This document shows, piece by piece, positions 38,847 to 52,733 of a DNA stretch of 64,000 nucleotides. The position numbers and the translations under genes were made by a program. How positions within the stretch are numbered: the stretch's first letter is position 1; the number at the start of each line of letters is the position of its first letter. This DNA comes from CAVTHW01 sp963734625. Its GTDB lineage: Bacteria; Acidobacteriota; Terriglobia; Bryobacterales; Bryobacteraceae. The notes under the pieces were generated by a model. That model saw only the letters and a program-made list of their open reading frames with translations. It had not been told where the DNA came from and did no database searches. The stretch is from NCBI GenBank assembly GCA_963734625.1, contig CAVTHW010000003.1, positions 248,001 through 312,000 of the forward strand, read 5' to 3'.

Positions 38847-43205
<4,359 letters not shown>

Positions 43206-43580
43206 GAAGCCGAAAGGCGGCTACACAACGGCTTCGCTGCTTACGGCGTCGTGTACACGAACGGGCTGTGTTGGTGACGAATTCCCACGCCCGCCCGAAT
43301 GATGATGGACAGCAAGACTCCGCCGCACTCAAGCGAAGTCATCACCGAGGTCTTCCGCGATTGATTAGATGAGAATTCCGGAGCTGGCAAGCCGGCCGAA
43401 CGCACTTCGCCTGTTGTTATGATCCGGGGGACCAACCCCCGGCCATATTTGGGCAGTCTACCCCCTTGCACAGAGGAAGCGTAGTTCACGGCCGACAGAT
43501 CTGGCTCGACTCCGGTCTTTGTCTTCTTAAGTCTAACAGACGCATAACGCACCGTCAAACGGAAGAAACCCCACCAGCCA
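43206..43580. other. Spacer between rplL and rpoB
   Basis: This part of the spacer is 375 bp long and contains no convincing gene on either strand. It is unusually long for a cluster whose other gaps are 0-65 bp. It may hold an rpoB promoter or a processing site, but none was recognised. Confidence 0.4.
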
Positions 43581-43625
43581 GGGCGGCAACCACGCCGCCC
43601 CGAGATCGCCCGGGCCAAGCCCGGG
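43581..43625 (-). terminator. Tandem hairpins after rplL, possible attenuator
   Basis: Two perfect stems lie six bases after the rplL stop: CCCGGGC/GCCCGGG (43609-43625, 3-nt loop) and GGGCGGC/GCCGCCC (43581-43600, 6-nt loop). On the minus strand a pyrimidine-rich TTTCTTCC follows about 12 bp later. E. coli has a partial terminator at this same place that lowers rpoB expression relative to the ribosomal proteins. A like role here is inferred from position. Confidence 0.55.
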
Positions 43626-43631
43626 ACCGGG

Positions 43632-44009
43632 TTACTTCACTTCGACGGTTGCGCCGACGTCCACGAACTTCTTCCGGATCGCCTCGGCCTCTTCCTTGTT
43701 GACGCCTTCCTTCACCGGCTTGGGAGCTCCGTCCACGAGTTCCTTGGCTTCCTTCAGCCCCAGACTGGTGACCTCGCGCACTGCCTTGATGACGTTGATC
43801 TTGTTAGCGCCGGCCGCGGTGAGAACAACCGAAAACTCGGTCTTCTCCTCAGCCGCCGGGGCCGCCGCGGCGCCCGCCGCCGGAGCCGCCGCAACGGAGG
43901 CCGCCGCGGCAGAGACGCCCAGTTTCTCTTCCAACAATTTGACGAGCTGGGAAGCCTCCAGCAGCGTCAATCCTTGAATCTGTTCCGCAATTGCGTTGAT
44001 GTCCGCCAT
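43632..44009 (-). CDS. rplL: Ribosomal protein bL12 (L7/L12)
   Basis: This is the 125-residue stalk protein that recruits translation factors to the ribosome. The N-terminal dimer domain (AIAEQIQGLTLLEASQLVKL) is joined by an Ala/Pro hinge (about 36-54) to the C-terminal factor-binding domain. The latter includes KINVIKAVREVTSLGLKEAK and ELVDGAPKPVKEGVNKEEAE. The length is normal. It follows rplJ after 64 bp, and tandem hairpins lie directly behind its stop. Confidence 0.97.
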   Translation of the reverse strand: MADINAIAEQIQGLTLLEASQLVKLLEEKLGVSAAAASVAAAPAAGAAAAPAAEEKTEFSVVLTAAGANKINVIKAVREVTSLGLKEAKELVDGAPKPVKEGVNKEEAEAIRKKFVDVGATVEVK

Positions 44010-44073
44010 TTCCTAATGTCCTCGCTAAAACCCGATATAGATCGCAGATCGTGGATCGACAACAGCCGCCGAT

Positions 44074-44601
44074 CTAGCTTGAAAACTTGTTTTCCTTGCA
44101 ACCCTGGTCGATAACCACGGCCAGGTCTCTTCCCACCGCGTTCACGGCGGTCGCCAGCCTCTGCGCGGGCGCCTGAATCAGATACAGGAGCTTGCCAAAC
44201 ATCGCCTCGCGCGAAGGCAGGCTGGCCAGCTCGGCAATGGCGCCAATGTCAATGGCCCGGCCATCCACCATGCCGGCTTTGAACACAAACGCCGGGTTGG
44301 CTTTGGCGTAGATGGTGAGAGCCTTGGCCAGCGCCACGGGGTCGGTATGGGTGTAGGCCAGCGAGGTCATTCCCACCAGCCCCTTGAGCAGTTCCTGCGC
44401 CTGGGTTCCCTCGGCAGCTTTTTCCGCCAGGTTGTTCTTGATCACCCGATAGCTGCCGCCGGCGGCCCTGACCGCCTTCCTGAGTTCGAAATCCTGCGCA
44501 ACCTTGAGCTTCTCGTAGCCGGCGATAATCAGGTGCCTGATCCGCTCCAGTTCGCCGCGCAGCGACTCAACGTCTTTTTGCTTGTCTGCCTTCTTCTTCA
44601 T
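44074..44601 (-). CDS. rplJ: Ribosomal protein uL10
   Basis: The 175-residue base of the ribosomal stalk binds 23S rNA helix 42-44 (the rRNA GTPase centre) and L7/L12 dimers. Conserved parts are the N-terminal globular domain (SYRVIKNNLAEKAAEGTQ, GLVGMTSLAYTHTDPVALAK) and the C-terminal helix that anchors L12 (QAPAQRLATAVNAVGRDLAV). It begins 10 bp after rplA. There is therefore no room for the long L10 leader seen in E. coli, and autoregulation, if present, must use another site. Confidence 0.95.
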   Translation of the reverse strand: MKKKADKQKDVESLRGELERIRHLIIAGYEKLKVAQDFELRKAVRAAGGSYRVIKNNLAEKAAEGTQAQELLKGLVGMTSLAYTHTDPVALAKALTIYAKANPAFVFKAGMVDGRAIDIGAIAELASLPSREAMFGKLLYLIQAPAQRLATAVNAVGRDLAVVIDQGCKENKFSS

Positions 44602-44611
44602 GGCGTCCCCG

Positions 44612-45334
44612 TTACTGTGCCCTGCTGTTGAATGGCGTCACGTCCACCGCCACGCCCGGCCCCATGGTGGAGCACATGGTCGCGCTTTTGACGTACTTGC
44701 CTTTGGCGGCCGCCGGCTTGGCTTTCAGCACCGCCTGGATGAGGGCCTGGGCGTTTTCGAACAGCTTGGTCTGCTGGAAGCTGACCTTGCCCACCGGAAC
44801 GTGCAGCACTCCGGTCTTGTCCACCCGGAACTCCACCTTGCCGGCCTTGATCTCATTTACGGCGCGCGCCACGTCCATGGTTACAGTGCCCGTCTTGGGG
44901 TTCGGCATGAGGCCGCGGGGTCCCAGAATCTTGCCCAGCTTGCCGACCGAACGCATCATGTCGGGAGTGGCGATCATGGCGTCGAAATCGGTCCAGCTGT
45001 CCTTCTGGATCCTGGCCACCATGTCTTCTCCGCCCACCAGATCGGCGCCCGCCTCCTGCGCTTCGCGCTGCTTATCGCCCGAGGCGATCACCAGCACGCG
45101 CTTGGACTTGCCCAACCCGTTGGGAAGCACGACCGTGCCGCGCACCATCTGGTCGGCGTGCTTGGGATCCACGCCCAGGCGCATGTGCAGCTCGACGGTT
45201 TCATCGAACTTGGCGAACTTCACCTTTTGCACCAGCGGCACCGCCTGCTCCAGGGGGTACGGACGCCGCTCCACCTGCTGGGCCGCGGACCGGTATTTCT
45301 TTCCTTGTGACTGAGCCATATATGTCTGGTCCAA
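44612..45334 (-). CDS. rplA: Ribosomal protein uL1
   Basis: The 240-residue L1-stalk protein takes part in release of deacylated tRNA and often represses its own operon. Conserved pieces are KFDETVELHMRLGVDPKHAD, the second-domain LGKILGPRGLMPNPKTGTVT, and the closing SATMCSTMGPGVAVD. The length is normal. A 64-bp gap separates it from rplK and would be the place for an L1-binding mRNA site, though no such fold was verified. Confidence 0.96.
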   Translation of the reverse strand: MDQTYMAQSQGKKYRSAAQQVERRPYPLEQAVPLVQKVKFAKFDETVELHMRLGVDPKHADQMVRGTVVLPNGLGKSKRVLVIASGDKQREAQEAGADLVGGEDMVARIQKDSWTDFDAMIATPDMMRSVGKLGKILGPRGLMPNPKTGTVTMDVARAVNEIKAGKVEFRVDKTGVLHVPVGKVSFQQTKLFENAQALIQAVLKAKPAAAKGKYVKSATMCSTMGPGVAVDVTPFNSRAQ

Positions 45335-45398
45335 ACGGCGAGGTCAGACTATCCCCCGCCTCCCAATAGAATGATTTTCCTGCTACGAGCGCGAGATT

Positions 45399-45830
45399 CT
45401 ATCCTACCACGTCCACGCCCATGCTGCGGGCGGTGCCTCTGACCGACTGCATGGCAGCCTCGAGCGTGAAGCAGTTCAGGTCCGGCATCTTGATCTTGGC
45501 GATCTCTTCCACCTGCTCCGCGGTGATCCGGCCCACCTTCTGCTTGTTGGGCTCGGGCGACCCCTTAGCCAAGTTCACCGCGCGCTTGATCAGCACGGGA
45601 ACGGGCGGGGTCTTGGTTATAAACGTGAATGACCGGTCCGCATAGATCGTGATCACCACCGGGATGATCAGGCCTTCCTGGTCTTTCGCGGAGGTCTTGG
45701 CGTTGAACGCCTTGCAGAACTCCATGATGTTGACGCCCTGTGGGCCTAGCGCCGTGCCCACCGGGGGCGCCGGCGTGGCCTTCCCGGCCGGGATCTGAAG
45801 CTTGACCTGGGCAGTTACCTTCTTCGCCAT
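45399..45830 (-). CDS. rplK: Ribosomal protein uL11
   Basis: This 143-residue protein binds the GTPase-associated region of 23S rRNA. The N-terminal VKLQIPAGKATPAPPVGTAL has the proline-rich, thiostrepton-related loop, followed by GPQGVNIMEFCKAFNAKT. The C-terminal rRNA-binding domain ends with ALEAAMQSVRGTARSMGVDV. The gene begins immediately after the nusG stop and belongs to the same transcript. Confidence 0.97.
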   Translation of the reverse strand: MAKKVTAQVKLQIPAGKATPAPPVGTALGPQGVNIMEFCKAFNAKTSAKDQEGLIIPVVITIYADRSFTFITKTPPVPVLIKRAVNLAKGSPEPNKQKVGRITAEQVEEIAKIKMPDLNCFTLEAAMQSVRGTARSMGVDVVG

Positions 45831-46454
45831 TTAAATCTTCTCCACCTGCAAAAATTCGAGTTCCACCGGCGTCGCGCGGCCGAAAATCGTCACCAGCACG
45901 CGCACGGTGTTGCGCTCGGAGTTAACGTCGTCCACCTTGCCCGAGAAGTTCGCGAAGGGTCCGTCTATAATGCGCACCATCTCGCTCTTCTCAAAACTGA
46001 GCTTCGGCCTGGGCCGCTCGGCCGAGGACGCCTGGCGATGCAGGACGTCGTTGACCTCCTCGGCAGTCAGCGGCACCGGCTTGTTCCCGCCGCCGATGAA
46101 GCCCGTCACCCGCGGCGTGTTCTTGACCGCGTGCCAAAGCTCGTCGCTCATCGCTATTTCCACCAGCACGTATCCGGGGTAGAGCAGGCGCTTGCTGGTG
46201 ACCTTCTTGCTGTTCCGCAACTCGACCACTTCCTCGGTGGGAATCAGAATCTGGCCGATCTTGTCCGCGTAGCCGAAGGCTTCGGCATGGCTCCGCAGGG
46301 AGTCCGCCACCTTCTGTTCGAAGCCGGAATAGGTGTGCAGAATGTACCACTGCTTGTCGGAGGCCGGCGCCGGAGCGCCCTCGGCCGCGGTTTCCATCTC
46401 AGGCGGCTCGGGAGGCGCCGTCTCTGGATTGTCGAGGTTGTCTTCTTCCGCCAT
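45831..46454 (-). CDS. nusG: Transcription elongation/antitermination factor NusG
   Basis: The protein has 207 residues. After a ~30-residue acidic, Pro-rich N-terminal extension comes the NGN domain (QWYILHTYSGFEQKVADSLR, then GYVLVEIAMSDELWHAVKNT and VTGFIGGG). The C-terminal KOW domain is GDMVRI-like (KSEMVRIIDGPFANFSGKVD). NusG binds RNA polymerase, limits pausing and links it to Rho or the ribosome. It directly precedes rplK with no gap and follows secE after 12 bp. Confidence 0.97.
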   Translation of the reverse strand: MAEEDNLDNPETAPPEPPEMETAAEGAPAPASDKQWYILHTYSGFEQKVADSLRSHAEAFGYADKIGQILIPTEEVVELRNSKKVTSKRLLYPGYVLVEIAMSDELWHAVKNTPRVTGFIGGGNKPVPLTAEEVNDVLHRQASSAERPRPKLSFEKSEMVRIIDGPFANFSGKVDDVNSERNTVRVLVTIFGRATPVELEFLQVEKI

Positions 46455-46466
46455 GATGCACCCTGC

Positions 46467-46706
46467 CTAACGTGAAAACACGACGATGATCCGGTCGACC
46501 GTCATGGAGATTATCCTGTCGATCACGAAGAAATAAAGGGCGAACGCGAAAACGCAGGCGATGACTACGCCCGTGGTCGCGCGCACTTGCACCCAAGACG
46601 GCCAGGTTACCCGGCGCATCTCGGTTTGCAGTTCCTGGAAGTAGGCCTTGGTGGCCCCCGGCCAGCCCGCCACTCCCGCTATGGTCCCTTGCGCTTTTTC
46701 TGCCAT
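46467..46706 (-). CDS. secE: Preprotein translocase subunit SecE
   Basis: The protein has 79 residues with one membrane helix near the C-terminus (GVVIACVFAFALYFFVIDRI). It is preceded by the amphipathic FLQELQTEMRRVTWPSW-like signature (here YFQELQTEMRRVTWPSWVQV). SecE clamps SecY in the export channel. The single-helix form is the minimal bacterial type. It lies between the Trp tRNA and nusG, the common bacterial order. Confidence 0.95.
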   Translation of the reverse strand: MAEKAQGTIAGVAGWPGATKAYFQELQTEMRRVTWPSWVQVRATTGVVIACVFAFALYFFVIDRIISMTVDRIIVVFSR

Positions 46707-46736
46707 GCTGACGCCCTTGAACGCGATGCTTTATGG

Positions 46737-46808
46737 CAGGGGCGGAGGGATTCGAACCCCCACTCGCGGTTTTGGAGACCGCTGGTCTACCGTTAAACCT
46801 ACGCCCCT
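46737..46808 (-). tRNA. tRNA-Trp (anticodon CCA)
   Basis: The gene folds as a 72-nt cloverleaf. The acceptor AGGGGCG pairs with CGCCCCT, the anticodon loop is CTCCAAA, and the T-arm has GTTCGAATC. Discriminator G is followed by an encoded CCA (46734-46736). It sits between rpmG and secE as in many bacteria. Confidence 0.95.
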
Positions 46809-46817
46809 ACTACGCGT

Positions 46818-46970
46818 CTATTTAATCTCTTTGTGTGCCTGGTGCTTGCGGCAATGCGGGCAGAATTTCTTCAGCTCCAGCCGCTCGGTGACCGTCTTCT
46901 TGTTCTTCGTGCTCGTATAGTTCCGGTTCTTGCACTCGGTGCATTGAAGCGTGATGATCTCGCGTGCCAT
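46818..46970 (-). CDS. rpmG: Ribosomal protein bL33
   Basis: This 50-residue protein starts MAREIITLQCTECKNRNY and ends FCPHCRKHQAHKEIK. The pairs CTEC and CPHC make this the zinc-binding (C+) form. It sits in the large-subunit E-site region. It lies 7 bp after tuf and 9 bp before the Trp tRNA in the same direction, so it is co-transcribed with them. Confidence 0.95.
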   Translation of the reverse strand: MAREIITLQCTECKNRNYTSTKNKKTVTERLELKKFCPHCRKHQAHKEIK

Positions 46971-46977
46971 TGTTACC

Positions 46978-48165
<1,188 letters not shown>

Positions 48166-48192
48166 ATTGTCCCTCTTGAAAATGAATCCTGG

Positions 48193-48265
<73 letters not shown>

Positions 48266-48301
48266 CCTTCGAAAACGTGTCCCGGCCGCGGCAAATTCTG
48301 G

Positions 48302-48387
48302 TGGACGGGGGAGGATTCGAACCTCCGTAGCCCGCAAGGAGCGGCAGGTTTACAGCCTGCTGCCATTAACCACTCGGCCACCCGTCC
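48302..48387 (-). tRNA. tRNA-Tyr (anticodon GTA)
   Basis: This is an 86-nt class II tRNA with a long variable arm (CCGCTCCTTGCGGGCT region). The acceptor is GGACGGG/CCCGTCC, the anticodon lies in CTGTAAA and CCA is encoded (48299-48301). Confidence 0.95.
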
Positions 48388-48437
48388 AGACTCTTCGACT
48401 CTTAGCTCCCGCGCGGATTGCTCGGCATCCGGACTGG

Positions 48438-48510
48438 AGCTGGCGGAGGGATTTGAACCCCCGACCCTCTGATTACAAATCAGATGCTCTGCCAACTGAG
48501 CTACGCCAGC
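48438..48510 (-). tRNA. tRNA-Thr (anticodon TGT)
   Basis: The acceptor is GCTGGCG/CGCCAGC and the anticodon loop is TTTGTAA. The T-arm is GTTCAAATC and CCA is encoded (48435-48437). Confidence 0.95.
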
Positions 48511-48544
48511 CGGGCAAAACTCGATTGTAGCAGAATATTCCTGG

Positions 48545-48616
48545 AGCGGGAGACGGGAATCGAACCCGCAACCAACAGCTTGGAAGGCTGTGACTCTACC
48601 ATTGAGTTACTCCCGC
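48545..48616 (-). tRNA. tRNA-Gly (anticodon TCC)
   Basis: The acceptor is GCGGGAG/CTCCCGC and the anticodon loop is CTTCCAA. The T-arm is GTTCGATTC and CCA is encoded (48542-48544). It is the first gene of the tRNA-tuf transcript. Confidence 0.95.
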
Positions 48617-48629
48617 GGCTCCATCTGCG

Positions 48630-48659
48630 ATTGTACGGGAACCGCGGGGCATGGGTCAA
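48630..48659 (-). promoter_or_regulatory. Promoter of the tRNA-tuf operon
   Basis: On the minus strand TTGACC (48654-48659) and TACAAT (48630-48635) are 18 bp apart. The first tRNA begins 14 bp after the -10 box, and a G+C-rich stretch fills the spacer. The -35 box overlaps the last codons of the upstream sugar-phosphotransferase gene. Confidence 0.7.
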
Positions 48660-50044
48660 CGCGAGCCGCGCGAGAGCAGTACGATCTTGAGGGTTTGGAT
48701 GATGATAAAGGCGTCCAGGGCGGGAGAGAGATTCTTTATGTAGAACAGGTCGTATTCCAGCTTGCGGGCGGCGTCGACTACGGTGTCGCCGTAAGGGTGA
48801 TTGATCTGGGCCCAGCCGGTGATGCCGGGCCGCACGGCGTGGCGCTGGCGGTAAAACGGGATCTGCTCGGAGAGCGTTTCGACGAATTCGGGCCTTTCCG
48901 GGCGGGGTCCAATAATGGACATTTCCCCGCGCAGCACGTTGAACAACTGCGGAAGTTCGTCCAGCCGGAGGCGGCGCAGCCAGCGCCCCAGGGGCGTCAC
49001 TCGCGGGTCGTCCTTTGCCGCCCAAACCGCGCCCGTATCGGCCTCCGCGTCGGCACGCATCGAGCGGAATTTATACAGAGTGAAGGTCCCGCCACGCCAA
49101 CCGACCCTGGTTTGGCGATAGAAGACCGGCCCCCGCGACGTAAGTTTGATGGCCAGGGCGAATAACAGCATAAAGGGCGCGCACACGACGGCGCCGGCCA
49201 GCGCGATCAGATTGGAGTAGGCCAACTGCAGGGCGACGTTGCCCGACCGCGGCCCGAGTTCCCCGGAGTAGACCAGTTGGCTGGGCCGGAGTCCCTCCAG
49301 TGGCACTTTCTTGAAGATGCTTTCGTAGGCCGTGGCAGCCTCTTCAATCCTGACGCCGGCAAAGCTTAGATCCAGGAGATCGCTCATCGGAGCGCGGCTC
49401 CTGCGCTCCGCCAAACCCACCACAATGCGCTCGGGCTTGAGCCGGCCTACGACTACACGCAGATCGGCCATCGTCCCCAGCCAAGGCAGGCCCCCCGTCA
49501 GATCCTGTCTTGACGTATCGCTCAGGTAGCCTACGGGCAGCAACCCCAGCGCGGGGTGCCCCTTGAGGTGCTCAGCGATGCTGACCGCCAGTCCGCTGCT
49601 GCCCAGGAAAAGAACGGGGACTTCACCCAGGGCGCGCATAACCACGGCGCTGTAGAAGATGCGCCAGCCGTACAGGGTCGCGAGGCTGGCCGCGCTGCCA
49701 TACACCATCAACCAGCGTGGCAGGAACCACGCGGCGCTGATGTAGCCGAAAAAAGCCTGGGCAATGAACGCGATGCCCATGACCTGGCAGCACTGCTGCA
49801 ACAGCAGCATCTTCGATCTCACGTAAACCTCGGAGTAAAGATCGTGGAAATGAAGCGCCACCAGGATGCTGAGCAGGACCGTGCCGATGCGGATCAACCC
49901 ACCGTCGTAGAGTAGGTAGACGGCCGGGTCCACGTCCAGCACGGCGTAGCCGGCCAGAACGAAGCAGGTGAAGACCAGCACTGCTTCGGTAAGCAGCAGG
50001 CTAACCACGTTGGACGGGATGAGATGGCGGAACAGCCGGGGCAT
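48656..50044 (-). CDS. Polyprenyl-phosphate glycosylphosphotransferase (WbaP/WcaJ type)
   Basis: The enzyme has about 462 residues from the ATG at 50044; a GTG at 50068 is the alternative start. The first ~170 residues hold five membrane helices. A Rossmann-like region follows (VPVLFLGSSGLAVSIAEHL). The C-terminal bacterial sugar transferase domain has RQTRVGWRGGTFTLYKFRSM, LDELPQLFNVLRGEMSIIGP and RPGITGWAQI. It starts exopolysaccharide or O-unit synthesis by moving a sugar-1-phosphate from an NDP-sugar to undecaprenyl phosphate. The sugar cannot be predicted. It stands next to, but is not part of, the tRNA-tuf operon. It is divergent from the CBS/CorC gene. Confidence 0.88.
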   Translation of the reverse strand: MPRLFRHLIPSNVVSLLLTEAVLVFTCFVLAGYAVLDVDPAVYLLYDGGLIRIGTVLLSILVALHFHDLYSEVYVRSKMLLLQQCCQVMGIAFIAQAFFGYISAAWFLPRWLMVYGSAASLATLYGWRIFYSAVVMRALGEVPVLFLGSSGLAVSIAEHLKGHPALGLLPVGYLSDTSRQDLTGGLPWLGTMADLRVVVGRLKPERIVVGLAERRSRAPMSDLLDLSFAGVRIEEAATAYESIFKKVPLEGLRPSQLVYSGELGPRSGNVALQLAYSNLIALAGAVVCAPFMLLFALAIKLTSRGPVFYRQTRVGWRGGTFTLYKFRSMRADAEADTGAVWAAKDDPRVTPLGRWLRRLRLDELPQLFNVLRGEMSIIGPRPERPEFVETLSEQIPFYRQRHAVRPGITGWAQINHPYGDTVVDAARKLEYDLFYIKNLSPALDAFIIIQTLKIVLLSRGSR

Positions 50045-50167
50045 CGTGGTTCCAGCCGGGGACCGCACCAGCCGGCAATCCGCAAGTTTAGCATGGCGGG
50101 ACAGTGTATACAGGATCTATACTAAGAGTAGTGATGGCTGGCGTAGCGCTCTTGACGCCGCCCTCCT

Positions 50168-51502
50168 ATGTCTGGCACATCCATTGAAATCATCGCCATC
50201 CTGCTGCTGATACTTGCCAACGGCGCTTTCTCCTTGTCGGAGTTCGCAATCGCATTCGCCCGGAAATCCCGCCTGCGCCAACTGGCGGACGAGGGCAACC
50301 GGAATGCTAGCGTCGCCCTGGATCTCGCCGGCGAGCCCGCCCAGTTCCTCTCCACGGTCCAGGTGGGGCTGACTCTGATTGCAACCCTGGCCGGCGCTGT
50401 CGGCGGCGTGACCCTGGCCGGAGACCTTTCCGCATGGCTGAACACGATCCCGTGGGTGGCGCCGCACGGCAAGTCGGTAGCGCTCACCCTGGTCGTCGTG
50501 ACCATCAGTTTTCTGTTCCTGATTCTGGGCGAACTGGCGCCAAAGAGAATCGCCTTGTCCAACCCGGAGCGCTTTGCCCTGGCGGTCGCGCCGGCCATGC
50601 TGGGGCTTTCCAGGGCCGCCGGTCCGGTGGTCCGGTTCCTGAGTTGGTCGACGGACCTCGTTCTCCGCGCCTTTGGCATCCAGAGCCATGCCGAGCCGCC
50701 GGTGACCGAGGAAGAGATCAAGTTCATGATCGAAGAGGGAACCGAAGCGGGCGCCTTCGAAGAAGCGGAGCAGGAGATAATCGAGGGTGTTTTTGGCCTG
50801 GGCGACCGGCGCGCCGTGGAACTGATGCGGCCCCGCATGGACATTGTCTGGCTGGATATTCAGGACACGGCCGAAGCCATTTGGGCGACCATCGCCAAGC
50901 ACACCTATTCCCGTTTCCCAGTGGGGGATGGCAGCCTGGACCAGGTGTTGGGTTACGTGCACGTCAAGGATCTGCTCGGTTTGCACATTGAAGACCGCCC
51001 GCTCGACGTGCGGACCTGCCTGCGAACACTGCCGGCCGTGCCGGAGACCATGCGGGCGCTGAACGTCCTGGAAATGTTCAAGCAGTCGCGCGCCCATATC
51101 GCCCTGGTGGTCAACGAGCACGGTTCCGCCGAAGGCCTGATCACCATCCACGACATCCTTGAAGCGCTGGTGGGGGACTTGCCGTCGCCGGGCGAAAAGG
51201 AAGAGCCGCGTGGCACCCAGCGGGAGGACGGATCATGGCTCGTCGACGGAAGCACGCCGGTCTTCGAGTTCAAGGAATTGCTTGACATCCGGGAAATGCC
51301 GGGCGAAGACGACGGAAATTACACAACCCTGGGGGGCTTCGTGCTCGCCCAGCTAGGGCGGATGCCGGCGGTAGGGGACCATTTTGAAGCCGGTGCCAAG
51401 CGCTACGAGGTCGTGGACATGGACCGCAACCGCGTGGACAAGATCCTGGTCAGCGAAGCGCCGGAGCCGGCCGCCGGCTCCGAGGAGAGTGCGGAGACCT
51501 AG
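50168..51502 (+). CDS. CNNM/CorC-family membrane protein (hemolysin-like)
   Basis: The protein has 444 residues. The DUF21/CNNM membrane domain (about 1-190) starts IEIIAILLLILANGAFSLSE. A pair of CBS domains (about 205-335) includes VMRPR-type ELMRPRMDIVWLDIQDTA and HIALVVNEHGSAEGLITIHD. The C-terminal CorC/HlyC transporter-associated domain (about 345-435) follows. Proteins of this family act in Mg2+/Co2+ or other divalent cation transport, and CBS domains bind adenine nucleotides. It is transcribed away from the sugar-phosphotransferase gene, and a 123-bp divergent region lies between them. Confidence 0.88.
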   Translation: MSGTSIEIIAILLLILANGAFSLSEFAIAFARKSRLRQLADEGNRNASVALDLAGEPAQFLSTVQVGLTLIATLAGAVGGVTLAGDLSAWLNTIPWVAPHGKSVALTLVVVTISFLFLILGELAPKRIALSNPERFALAVAPAMLGLSRAAGPVVRFLSWSTDLVLRAFGIQSHAEPPVTEEEIKFMIEEGTEAGAFEEAEQEIIEGVFGLGDRRAVELMRPRMDIVWLDIQDTAEAIWATIAKHTYSRFPVGDGSLDQVLGYVHVKDLLGLHIEDRPLDVRTCLRTLPAVPETMRALNVLEMFKQSRAHIALVVNEHGSAEGLITIHDILEALVGDLPSPGEKEEPRGTQREDGSWLVDGSTPVFEFKELLDIREMPGEDDGNYTTLGGFVLAQLGRMPAVGDHFEAGAKRYEVVDMDRNRVDKILVSEAPEPAAGSEESAET

Positions 51503-51514
51503 CCCGGCGGCGAT

Positions 51515-51805
51515 TCAAGGCGCGATCACCAACTGATTGTCGACCTTGACCACGCCTTTCACCTTTTTGGCGAGGCTTGTGGCGCGGTCCTTCTGCTTCT
51601 CGTCGTGAACCTTGCCGCGCAGAGTGACAACTCCGTCCTTGACGACAATATCGAAGCCCCCGCCCTTCACCCGGGAGTCGGTGGCCAGCTTAACGCTTAC
51701 TTCGTCGCTGATCTGGTCGTCGGAGATCTTCTTGCCGGCGGCCATCAGCGGCGCGCAGTAAACGCCAGCCACTGACAGAATCAGCAGCAGCGCCAGAATT
51801 CGCAT
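51515..51805 (-). CDS. Periplasmic BON-domain protein
   Basis: The protein has 96 residues from the ATG at 51805, one base after the era stop. Six residues more are possible from 51823, overlapping era. A signal peptide (MRILALLLILSVAGVYCA) is followed by one BON domain: ISDEVSVKLATDSRVKGGGF, VKDGVVTLRGKVHDEKQK and KKVKGVVKVDNQLVIAP. BON proteins such as OsmY bind envelope phospholipids or proteins and respond to osmotic stress. It is the last gene of the phoH-ybeY-era run. Confidence 0.85.
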   Translation of the reverse strand: MRILALLLILSVAGVYCAPLMAAGKKISDDQISDEVSVKLATDSRVKGGGFDIVVKDGVVTLRGKVHDEKQKDRATSLAKKVKGVVKVDNQLVIAP

Positions 51806-51806
51806 G

Positions 51807-52733
51807 TCACTCCGCCTCGCCACCAGTCATCAACCGCCAGTCTACCGCGTCGAGAAACTGGGGGTTCTCGCGCCAATTGGAGCGCACCTTGACGAATAGC
51901 TCCAGAAAGATCTTTCGGCCCAGGAGCTTTTCCATCTCCTGGCGCGCATCCGTGCCGATCCGCTTGAGCATGGCGCCCTTGGCTCCGATGAGAATGCCTT
52001 TCTGTCCCTCGCGCTCCACGTAGATGGTCGCCGCGATTCGGGTGAGGCTCCCGGTCTCGGCCCACTCGTCCACCAACACCGCCACGGCGTGCGGCACTTC
52101 GTCGCGGGTCTGACGCAGTACGTGCTCGCGAATGATCTCCGCGGCCAGAAAGCGCTCGGGCTGATCGGTCACGTAATCCGGCGGGAACAAGGCCGGCCCC
52201 TCGGGCAGACGCTTGACGATCTCGCTCCGCAGCAAGTCCAATCCCTCACCGGTGCGCGCCGAGATGGGCAGGTAATCGTCGAAAGAATAGAGGGAAGTGT
52301 AGTGCTGGATCAGTTCGAGCAGTGCGCCCTTCCCCTTGAGCGCGTCGACCTTGTTGAGCAGCAGCAGCACCGGCGTTCCGGTGGAACAAACCAGTTCCAC
52401 CGCCTGGCGATCTTCTTCACTGGGGCGCCGCGTCGCATCCACCACGTAAAGAAAAAGATCCTGCTGATCCAGCGCCGCCCTCACCGTCTGCAGCATACGC
52501 CGGTTGAAAAGCGAATCCGGATGGTGAATTCCGGGCGTGTCCACGAAGACCACCTGCGCGCCGGGAAGGTTCACCACTGCGCGGACCGAGGTGCGCGTGG
52601 TCTGGGGCCTGGGCGCGACGATGGCCAGCTTCATGCCGGCCAGCCTGTTCAGCAGAGTCGACTTGCCGGAGTTCGGCCGGCCCAGGATGGAGACGAATCC
52701 GGAGACGAAGCGCGGCGCGGTTGGTTCGCTCAT
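51807..52733 (-). CDS. era: GTPase Era
   Basis: This 308-residue GTPase starts at MSEPTAPRFV (52733), overlapping the ybeY stop by 4 bp. G1 is GRPNSGKSTLLNRL, G3 is DTPGIHH, and G4 is NKVDALKG. The C-terminal KH domain has GAKGAMLKRIGTDARQEMEK and ends in KVRSNWRENPQFLDAVDW. Era binds the 3' end of 16S rRNA in 30S assembly. The ybeY-era pairing is widespread and both work in 16S maturation. Confidence 0.97.
   Translation of the reverse strand: MSEPTAPRFVSGFVSILGRPNSGKSTLLNRLAGMKLAIVAPRPQTTRTSVRAVVNLPGAQVVFVDTPGIHHPDSLFNRRMLQTVRAALDQQDLFLYVVDATRRPSEEDRQAVELVCSTGTPVLLLLNKVDALKGKGALLELIQHYTSLYSFDDYLPISARTGEGLDLLRSEIVKRLPEGPALFPPDYVTDQPERFLAAEIIREHVLRQTRDEVPHAVAVLVDEWAETGSLTRIAATIYVEREGQKGILIGAKGAMLKRIGTDARQEMEKLLGRKIFLELFVKVRSNWRENPQFLDAVDWRLMTGGEAE

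Noticed and set aside
43241..43618. 125-codon minus-strand frame in the rplL-rpoB spacer
   Set aside because: It runs through the tandem hairpins and has no ribosome site or recognisable sequence.
44602..44611. L10(L12) leader controlling rplJ
   Set aside because: Only 10 bp separate rplA and rplJ, which leaves no room for such a leader.
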